Shown: positions 28,124 to 35,270 of the stretch, piece by piece
How the letters are laid out: each line of letters opens with the position of its first letter
Numbering within the stretch: the first letter of the stretch is position 1
NCBI GenBank assembly: GCA_016234855.1
Contig: JACRNO010000025.1
Span: forward strand, 1-35,270
Reading direction: 5' to 3'
DNA: 35,270 nt
DNA from: Deltaproteobacteria bacterium
GTDB taxonomy: Bacteria > Desulfobacterota > GWC2-55-46
Notes under the pieces: generated by a model
Seen by the model: the letters and a program-made list of their open reading frames with translations, nothing else
What the model was told of the DNA's origin: nothing
Database searches by the model: none
Position numbers and translations under genes: made by a program

Positions 28124-28891
28124 ATGATAGATATCCACTGCCATATCCTGCCGGGTATCGACGACGGTCCGGCCGAGATCGACGAGTCCGTTGAGATGTG
28201 CCGCATGGCGGCCTCGGACGGCGTAACCGTCATCGTCGCCACGCCACACTTTACCCCCGGTCAATATATGGCGGGTTCCGCCAGGGTCTATGAAGAGGCG
28301 TCAAGGCTTTCCGCCGCTCTACGGCGCCTCGATATACCGATAAAGATATTTACCGGCGCCGACGTCGCCATAAGCCCGGAAGTCCCTGTCCAGTTGAGGA
28401 GCGTCGGGCATCTTACGATAAACGGCGCCGGCAGGTACTTTCTTGCGGAGTTTCCCCATACCCACGTTCCGCCCAACTGGGATGGGTTCCTGCTCTCCAT
28501 AGCCGCATCAGGCATAACGCCCGTGATAACGCACCCGGAGAGGAACCTCTGGTTCATGAACCATCCGGAAGCCCTTTATCCGGTCGTGGCCAAAGGCGTC
28601 TTGGTGCAGATTACGGCCATGAGCCTGACAGGCGAGTTCGGAGAGCAGGCGCAGGAAGTGAGCCTGTATCTCCTGCGGCATAACCTTGCGCACGTGATAG
28701 CCACCGACGCGCATTCAGCCACCTATAGACCGCCGATACTCTCCGAGGCGGCGGATATGGTTGCCGATCTCTTTGGCCGGGACAAGGCCGATAGACTCGT
28801 AAGAACGGCCCCTGCCGCCATTGTGGAAGGCAGGCCGGTAAGTTTCGAAGAACCGATTGTCCCATCCGGGAGCAAGGCCGGTTTATTCTAA
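28124..28891 (+). CDS. CpsB/YwqE-type PHP tyrosine-protein phosphatase
   Basis: MIDIHCHILPGIDDGPAEIDESVEMCRMAASDGVTVIVATPHFTPGQY. Confidence 0.93.
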   Translation: MIDIHCHILPGIDDGPAEIDESVEMCRMAASDGVTVIVATPHFTPGQYMAGSARVYEEASRLSAALRRLDIPIKIFTGADVAISPEVPVQLRSVGHLTINGAGRYFLAEFPHTHVPPNWDGFLLSIAASGITPVITHPERNLWFMNHPEALYPVVAKGVLVQITAMSLTGEFGEQAQEVSLYLLRHNLAHVIATDAHSATYRPPILSEAADMVADLFGRDKADRLVRTAPAAIVEGRPVSFEEPIVPSGSKAGLF

Positions 28892-29012
28892 GAGGGTCCG
28901 TCCGGGTGATATACAACCCGCGTCTCAGGCCTTCAGGCTTGACCCTGCCCGTGCCCCTGCATAGACGCGCAGCTTTCCAGGGCGTCAGCCCAAACCACGG
29001 AATACGGTCGAT

Positions 29013-30509
29013 ATGAATAATCTGGAGAAGAGAACCGGGCATAAACGCAGCGGCGTTGTCGACGAGGCCGGAGGCGCGGGACCGGGAGCCATTTTTAATC
29101 ATGTGATTGAGAAGGGGATATCCTTTCTTCTGATCTTTACGCCGCTTGCCTTCGGCACCGTGCAGCCGTGGTCTGTGGCCGTTATGGAGGCCGCAGCGTT
29201 CATCGTATTCGGCGCGTGGCTCATCCGTATGAGCGTATTGAAGAGGGCCGAGTTCTATATTACCCCGGTGCTCTTTTTTATGCTGATGTTGGCCGTAGTT
29301 GCCGTCATACAGATAACACCCATGCCGCCGGGTCTGCTCAGCGTTATCTCGCCTTCCAGCGCGCGGATATACTCGGCCTTTTCAAACGAGGGCGCGAGCG
29401 CCTGGCGCGCCATAAGCATAGCCCCGCAATCCACCCTTGACGAACTCTGGAAGCTCCTCTCCTATATCGCGGTCTTCACCGTGGTTATAAATCACTTCAA
29501 GAGGCGCGCACAGGTCTTCAAGGTGTTGAGGCTTGTCGTGTGGCTGGGTCTCGGCATAGCCGTCTTTGCCGTTGTGCAGAAGATGGCGTGGAACGGCCGG
29601 ATATACTGGATATACCCGGTCAGGGAGGGGTTGTCGTCAGGGAGCAGTTATATATGGGGGCCGTACATAAACCGCAATCACTTCGCCGGTTATATGGAGA
29701 TGGCCGTGCCCCTCGCGTTAGGCTTATTCCTCTATCGCATTACCGAGATAAAGACGCTGCCGGGCGTGCCGTTTAGGAAAAAGCTGATAGTCTATGCGAA
29801 TAGCAAGGCCCTGATGCCGATGGCCGTATTGCTTGCCGCGGCCCTTGTCATGAGCGGCGTTCTATTTATGACCCTGTCGCGCGGCGGCACGGCCGGGCTT
29901 GTGGCCGGGGTCGCCGTTTTTCTGGCCCTGTCGCTCAAGAGAAGGTCGCTGAAGAACAAGGCCGTTATAATGGCCGCAATCGCGGTCGTGCTTTTGCTTT
30001 TTGTCCTTTCTTTCAGTTGGAGCCGTCTTGAAGAGAGGTTCAGTGAGGTGAGCGAGGAAGGCAGGACCGCGCGCTTCGGCGTATGGGCTGATTCGCTCAA
30101 TCTGGCGGGAGACTTCCCCGTGCTTGGCGCCGGTCTCGGCGCGTTTGAGAAGGTATATCCCGCGTATCAGACCTTGCATCCGATATTTATATATATCCAT
30201 GCTGAGAACGATTTTGTGGAGATACTGACTGATACCGGTCTCGTTGGCGCGGCAACGGCCGGGGGCGTGATATTATTCTTCTTCTATCCTGTCGTGCAGG
30301 GTTGGCGCGCAAGGCGCAATAGCTTCGTGAAATGCATGGCAGCCGCCGGCACGGCCTCGTGCGGGGCTTTATTTGTGCATAGTTTCACCGATTTCAATAT
30401 GCGCATACCCGCCAACGCCATGTTGATAACGGTGATTGCCGGCGTTACGTACGCGATGGTTTTCAATGTAAGCGAAAGGGACGGGCGCCATGCAGCTAAA
30501 AAGATATGA
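29013..30509 (+). CDS. O-antigen ligase/polymerase family membrane protein (Wzy_C)
   Basis: Multi-TM; MTLSRGG, GAGLGAFEKVYP, HAENDFVEILTDTGLVG motifs. Confidence 0.88.
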   Translation: MNNLEKRTGHKRSGVVDEAGGAGPGAIFNHVIEKGISFLLIFTPLAFGTVQPWSVAVMEAAAFIVFGAWLIRMSVLKRAEFYITPVLFFMLMLAVVAVIQITPMPPGLLSVISPSSARIYSAFSNEGASAWRAISIAPQSTLDELWKLLSYIAVFTVVINHFKRRAQVFKVLRLVVWLGLGIAVFAVVQKMAWNGRIYWIYPVREGLSSGSSYIWGPYINRNHFAGYMEMAVPLALGLFLYRITEIKTLPGVPFRKKLIVYANSKALMPMAVLLAAALVMSGVLFMTLSRGGTAGLVAGVAVFLALSLKRRSLKNKAVIMAAIAVVLLLFVLSFSWSRLEERFSEVSEEGRTARFGVWADSLNLAGDFPVLGAGLGAFEKVYPAYQTLHPIFIYIHAENDFVEILTDTGLVGAATAGGVILFFFYPVVQGWRARRNSFVKCMAAAGTASCGALFVHSFTDFNMRIPANAMLITVIAGVTYAMVFNVSERDGRHAAKKI

Positions 30510-31335
30510 ACTCGGCGCAAGGCGCTCCGGTATCTTCGCCATCGCCTCCGTCGTCATTACGCTGGCGCTGCTCTCTGTGCCTGCGCGGGCCTTTATCTCG
30601 GATTACCGGTACGGCTCCGTACAGACGATACTCGACGACGCGGATACCGAGGCGCTCGATGCCGTCAGCATCAGCACGAAGTCCATTCCGGCCTTTATGG
30701 CGGCGGTTGAGCAACTCAAGGCCGCGTCGGCAATGGAGCCTTCGCGGGCCTTGTATCACAAGGCCCGCGGCGATATTTACTTCAAGCTCGGCAATTGGGC
30801 GCAGGCCATGAGACTGGCTGACGCGGAGTTGCCGCCCGGGGCGCTCCAGGCCGAAGAGGCTTTTGAGTCGGCCTCGGCCGAGTTTCGACGCGCGATAGAG
30901 CTGGAGCCGTTGGACCCTCACAATCACCTCGCCATGGGGATGCTGCTTGACGCGGCGGCCGCCGTTCCCGAGCTCTCGGAAAAGGAGTACGGGAAGGCGG
31001 CGGATGCATTCCCCGTGAATGCGCCGATACGCTACGCAATAGCGCAGCAGTATCTTCTTACGGGCAGGACGGGAAACGCGCTGGAGCAGGCGCGGATACT
31101 CGCGGCGCTCGACGACACCTATAAGCTGCCGTCCGGCACGGACAAGAAAATGACGATCGAGCGCATGGACAGGCGTTATCAGACGCAGCTGTCGAGGAGT
31201 TACCTCTTCCATGCGCTTGAAATAGCATGGCGCGTCTCAAAGGACCCGCAGGTGGTCAAGGGTATAACGCCGGATAATGACGAGGCAAGGGAAGTCCTTG
31301 CTCTCTTTTTTGAGTGGAATGATATTGATGGGTAA
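30490..31335 (+). CDS. TPR-containing membrane-anchored protein
   Basis: N-terminal TM segment and TPR-like helices (ALYHKARGDIYFKLGNWAQAM...); overlaps the upstream ligase gene. Confidence 0.65.
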   Translation: MQLKRYELGARRSGIFAIASVVITLALLSVPARAFISDYRYGSVQTILDDADTEALDAVSISTKSIPAFMAAVEQLKAASAMEPSRALYHKARGDIYFKLGNWAQAMRLADAELPPGALQAEEAFESASAEFRRAIELEPLDPHNHLAMGMLLDAAAAVPELSEKEYGKAADAFPVNAPIRYAIAQQYLLTGRTGNALEQARILAALDDTYKLPSGTDKKMTIERMDRRYQTQLSRSYLFHALEIAWRVSKDPQVVKGITPDNDEAREVLALFFEWNDIDG

Positions 31336-31407
31336 GATACAATATAAGATTCCGGCAGGATAAAGGTAATGTGCGGGCAGGTTGTTTAACGATGGGCAGC
31401 GTTGGTT

Positions 31408-31447
31408 TTACTCCTCCCCATTTTAAAGGGGAGGCTGGGGGGGGGGG
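31408..31447. repeat. CCCC/GGGG palindromic repeat ending in an 11-G run
   Basis: CTCCTCCCCATTTTAAAGGGGAGGCTGGGGGGGGGGG. Confidence 0.6.
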
Positions 31448-31568
31448 TAGCTTTTTCTAATGCTTCATACCAACCCTGGGGTATTACAACCGATGACTTT
31501 CAGATGTAATTATAATGCGGTTGAATGCGGGATTTAACCGCTGCTTTTGCTCGTAATGGTTATAGGTT

Positions 31569-32912
31569 TTGATGATGGACAGGGTTTTGAGGTTATTTGA
31601 CAGGGTCGGTTTCCTGCGCGGCGTATTTGACCATCACATGCGCGAGGTGGTCTCCGGCGCTGTAATAGCGGTTATTTGGCGCGTGCTCGGCGCCGCGGCC
31701 CAGTTCGTAATCGTTGTTGTCATAGCAAGATTTTTGGGCGCGGGCGGTCTTGGTCTTTACACGATTGCGGTTTTATTATGTTTTATAGCCTCTACCGTAA
31801 GCCGTATCGGTTTTGATCAGACGCTCTTGCGCATCATGGCCGTTTGCGCGGAGCGGGGCGAGTTGGCCGAGCTTAAAGGCATTTACAGAAATGGACTCGT
31901 TATTACAATGGCGGCGGCGCTCGCGGTTACGGCCGTATTATTTCTTGCGGCGCCATTGCTGGCTGATATTGTATTCAGGCATCACGACCTTGCGCCGCTG
32001 ATTCGCTTGCTGGCTTTGAGTATAATCCCGTTCAGTCTTCTTAATATTACGGCGACCGCCTTGCAGGCGGTTAAAAAGATACAGTATTCTTCCATCGTGC
32101 AGATTGGCGCGGTGCCGCTTCTGAATTGCCTTCTTCTCTTCCTGGCGTTAAGCTACGGTTTCGGTATAAAAGGCGCCGCATGGACTTATGTCATATCAAC
32201 GGTTGCGGCACTGTATGTAGGGATAAGGTTATGGAACAGGGCGATGCCCGGCCTTGCGGATGTAACGGCGCGAAGTCCGATGCCGGTTGGCGGGCTTGTC
32301 ACGGCCTCCATGCCTAATGCATGGACGGCTATTATGGTTGTAACCATGGTGCAGGTCGACACTCTCATCCTTGGCATATTCAGGCCGGTCGATGACGTCG
32401 GGATGTACAATGCCGCGCTCCGGTTGGTAAGTCTTGCCGGATTCGTGCTTGTATCGATTAACATGACCATTATGCCGAAGTTCGCGGCCATGTATGAGGC
32501 GGGTAATTTCGAGGGTATCAGGAGGATTGCCAAACATTCAACAAGGTTGATTCTCTTCGTAGTCGCCCCGCCGCTTCTTTTGTGCATGATAGCGCCGGAT
32601 TACATTATGTTGATATTCGGCAGCAGGTTCAATGGCGCTGGAACAACCCTCGTCATCCTCGCCGCCGGACAGCTCGCATACTCGGCTATAGGCATGGCGA
32701 TGCAGCTCCTCATAATGACCAGGAAAGAGACGGCCGTGAGGAATATAATGTTTGCTTCCCTGTTCGTGAACGTGGCGTTGAGTTTCGCGTTGGCGCCGGT
32801 TTATGGCGCGAAGGGGGTGGCTATGGCCCATGTCGTGGCGTATGCGTTGTCAGGATTGGCTTGTCAGTATGCGGTCAAGAGGCATATCGGCATAACCACG
32901 CATCTTTTTTGA
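31569..32912 (+). CDS. Wzx-like polysaccharide flippase
   Basis: 447 aa MATE/PST-like multi-TM; VVVIARFLGAGGLGLYTIAVLL. Confidence 0.88.
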   Translation: MMMDRVLRLFDRVGFLRGVFDHHMREVVSGAVIAVIWRVLGAAAQFVIVVVIARFLGAGGLGLYTIAVLLCFIASTVSRIGFDQTLLRIMAVCAERGELAELKGIYRNGLVITMAAALAVTAVLFLAAPLLADIVFRHHDLAPLIRLLALSIIPFSLLNITATALQAVKKIQYSSIVQIGAVPLLNCLLLFLALSYGFGIKGAAWTYVISTVAALYVGIRLWNRAMPGLADVTARSPMPVGGLVTASMPNAWTAIMVVTMVQVDTLILGIFRPVDDVGMYNAALRLVSLAGFVLVSINMTIMPKFAAMYEAGNFEGIRRIAKHSTRLILFVVAPPLLLCMIAPDYIMLIFGSRFNGAGTTLVILAAGQLAYSAIGMAMQLLIMTRKETAVRNIMFASLFVNVALSFALAPVYGAKGVAMAHVVAYALSGLACQYAVKRHIGITTHLF

Positions 32913-33040
32913 GGCGCGGCGGAATATTGCTGAAAAGAGAAGACGTTAAGATGCGTTGCGTCGAGAGATATGGCGGGGTCGAAAGAATACATGTTATTTG
33001 AGCTTGCGGTAAGAAGCGCCTATGGCGCGAGGCGCGCGAT

Positions 33041-33862
33041 ATGAAGGGCCGGGATTGGGTTAAAAGGGTATATATTCTTGGCGGCAAAAAAATGAGGATA
33101 GGTCTGCTGGGGCTGAGACCGGGCGCGCTTAAGGGGAGGTGTTGCGGTCCGAGGGTTTTGATGAACAGCATACCGAAGAGCGGGACGAATCTCCTGGAAA
33201 ACGCGCTTTTGAATCTGCCGTCTTTGAGGGGCGGGTTGCTAAGGACGTTGATGACGCTGCCTGGCATATCGGATGAAGTTATAGCGGCAAGGATAAGAGG
33301 TATAAAAAAGGGGCAGTTCATAGTGGCGCATCTTACCGCCAATCCGGGGTTGCTCTCGTTGGTTCATGATGAAGGCATCAGGAGTCTGTTGATGGTGCGC
33401 GACCCAAGGGACATAGCAGTATCGCATTTTAAATATCTGACCGGCATGGACCTGACGCATAGGTTTCACGGATATTTTGCCTCGCTCCCGAACGATGACG
33501 CCCGCCTTATGGCCTCCATAGATGGAGTGGTCGGCGCCTTGAGGGATTATGCGGACTGGCTTGACGACCCTGGCACGCTCGTGGTGAGGTTTGAAGATCT
33601 TATCGGTCCGGCAGGCGGCGGCAGCCAGGACAGACAGTTGAAGGCCGTTGGGGACATAGCCTCTCATCTCGGCATCGTGATATCCGAAAAAGAGATTCAG
33701 GAGATATCATTAAGGATATTCTCCACGAAAACGCCGACCTTCAGAAGCGGCAGGATAGGCGGCTGGAAGAAAACCTTCAAGCCGGAGCACGTGAAAGCCT
33801 TTAAGGACATTGCCGGGGATTTGATTTTAAGATACGGTTATGAGAACGACGTGAATTGGTAG
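33041..33862 (+). CDS. PAPS-dependent sulfotransferase
   Basis: 5'-PSB VLMNSIPKSGTNLLENAL; 3'-PB LLMVRDPRDIAVSHFKYLTG. Confidence 0.88.
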   Translation: MKGRDWVKRVYILGGKKMRIGLLGLRPGALKGRCCGPRVLMNSIPKSGTNLLENALLNLPSLRGGLLRTLMTLPGISDEVIAARIRGIKKGQFIVAHLTANPGLLSLVHDEGIRSLLMVRDPRDIAVSHFKYLTGMDLTHRFHGYFASLPNDDARLMASIDGVVGALRDYADWLDDPGTLVVRFEDLIGPAGGGSQDRQLKAVGDIASHLGIVISEKEIQEISLRIFSTKTPTFRSGRIGGWKKTFKPEHVKAFKDIAGDLILRYGYENDVNW

Positions 33863-34016
33863 CGTATTCAACGCTTGGGAGTAACCGGTTTCATCGTGAG
33901 AGCTTTTGCCGGTGAACCTCTTGTATTGAAGAAGTCGATGCAACGCGCGTTATTTTGCCGTTTCCATCCTGTATGCTTATAGTAGCCGGCAGGGGCGTTA
34001 AAATGGGATTTTTCGC

Positions 34017-35270
34017 ATGAATGTGGATTCAAGCCTGACGGCCGGCGGGACAATCATGAAGAAGCGCGTCAGCCGCAGCATTGTACTTATCGCGTTTTTT
34101 TTCATTCTCGCCATGCGCTATTTTACGTTGCCCATCGTTAAGATAGGCGGGGGCGCCAGTTTGAGACTGGATGCGTTTTTGTTCTTTTTCTTGTTCGTGT
34201 CTTCGCTTTTCGTGTTCTTGATGAGACGCAAGGAGATTGAGAGAGAGTTGCTATTTGCGTTCCTGCTTCCGGGCGTGGGCCTCTTATATTTAGGGTACGG
34301 ATATTTTATCGCGCATAACGACGCGCACAGGGCGTTCTTCGAATATCAGCCGTTCATGTTCTATCTTTCAGCCATGTTCCCGCTGATACTCCTGAGGGTT
34401 GAGACGGATGCGGAATATGTTCTTAAGGTGATTGTCTACTCAGGCCTCGCTTACCTGCCCATCCTTCTCCTTCAGTTTTTTATCTTGAAAATGACGGGAA
34501 TCATCTTTTTGCCGGGCGTAGAGGACATCGGCAAGGAGTGGCTTGGCGCGACCGGACGCTTCGTGCCTGACGCTCAGGACGTTGTGCTTCTTGTTTCAAT
34601 CTATCTTTACTGGAAGGTTGTCCGGGAACTTAACGCCCGCAACCTTATAGCGGCTGTTTTATCCGTAGTTGCATTGCTGCTGACCTACTCCAGGGGGCTC
34701 TGGTTGAGTTATGTCATAGGCTTTGTCTTCGTGAGTTGGCATGAAAAAAGGTTCTTTTTAAAGAGATTCCATACGCTGCCGCTGCTTGCGGCGGCGTGCG
34801 GGGCGGTGGTCATCTTCATATACATGTCCGGCCTCAGTGACTCGATACTTCACAGATTCGGGATGATGTCAACTTCGGCGGTATCGACGGATATGTCGCT
34901 TAAGTGGAGAGTATATGAAATCAAAGAGGCTATAAGGGCCATAGAGGCATCTCCCGTCATCGGTCATGGCCTGGGTTACGAGTATCACAGGCCTTTTGCC
35001 TTCGTGAGCGATAGTTTTTATTTTCATAATAACTACCTCTTTTTGTTGGTGAAGATGGGGTTGCCTGGATTCCTGGCAATGCTGGCCTTCATTGTCGTTT
35101 TTATCAAGACCGCGCTCGCGGTGTATAAAGAGTATGCCGGAAACAATCTCGTAAGCGGCGTAGCCATTGCCTCAGCGGCATATATGACGGCGATGTCCTT
35201 TGCCGTCATGGCCCGGTCGGCTTTTGTGACAACTACGAATACCGTCGCCCTCATATCTGTCATCTTCGGC
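34017..35270 (+). CDS. O-antigen ligase/polymerase family protein, 3' truncated by window edge (not in supplied ORF track)
   Basis: Open frame from ATG 34017 to the end; multi-TM; LTYSRGLWLSYVIGF, SPVIGHGLGYEYHRPF, HNNYLFLLVKMGLPGF. Confidence 0.8.
   Translation, partial: MNVDSSLTAGGTIMKKRVSRSIVLIAFFFILAMRYFTLPIVKIGGGASLRLDAFLFFFLFVSSLFVFLMRRKEIERELLFAFLLPGVGLLYLGYGYFIAHNDAHRAFFEYQPFMFYLSAMFPLILLRVETDAEYVLKVIVYSGLAYLPILLLQFFILKMTGIIFLPGVEDIGKEWLGATGRFVPDAQDVVLLVSIYLYWKVVRELNARNLIAAVLSVVALLLTYSRGLWLSYVIGFVFVSWHEKRFFLKRFHTLPLLAAACGAVVIFIYMSGLSDSILHRFGMMSTSAVSTDMSLKWRVYEIKEAIRAIEASPVIGHGLGYEYHRPFAFVSDSFYFHNNYLFLLVKMGLPGFLAMLAFIVVFIKTALAVYKEYAGNNLVSGVAIASAAYMTAMSFAVMARSAFVTTTNTVALISVIFG

Overview
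The window holds two main blocks on the + strand. (1) About 1-13 kb is the 3' part of an S10-spc-alpha ribosomal operon: rpmC(end)-rpsQ-rplN-rplX-rplE-rpsN-rpsH-rplF-rplR-rpsE-rpmD-rplO-secY-adk-map(damaged)-infA-rpmJ-rpsM-rpsK-rpsD-rpoA-rplQ, followed by an HU gene. (2) About 21.8-35.3 kb is a Wzx/Wzy-type exopolysaccharide cluster: beta-barrel, small secreted repeat protein, FecR-like, SLBB export protein, BY-kinase/Wzz, PHP phosphatase, O-antigen ligase/polymerase, TPR, flippase, sulfotransferase and a second O-antigen ligase/polymerase. Between them lie envelope genes: a zinc-ribbon/TM protein, tatA on the - strand, a TonB-like protein, a SurA-N-like lipoprotein, a HAMP protein and a secreted HEXXH metallopeptidase-like protein. 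Main observations: (a) two solitary 32-nt sequences resembling type I-C CRISPR repeats, one each 15-16 nt upstream of the adk and rpsK start codons, with no array and no cas genes; (b) unusually long spacers (about 2.6 kb in total by my count) in the ribosomal operon, one containing a MITE-like palindromic element that recurs near 17.4 kb; (c) a perfect 33-bp direct repeat between rpsK and rpsD; (d) map with an internal deletion and frameshift that removes conserved catalytic-site residues; (e) a secreted protein built from about 14-residue tandem repeats, with a decayed paralogue upstream; (f) an rplQ with a Lys/Ala/Pro tail. The genome looks like a GC-rich Desulfobacterota/Nitrospirota-type lineage, but I cannot place it. 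All calls come from reading the sequence; no searches were run.
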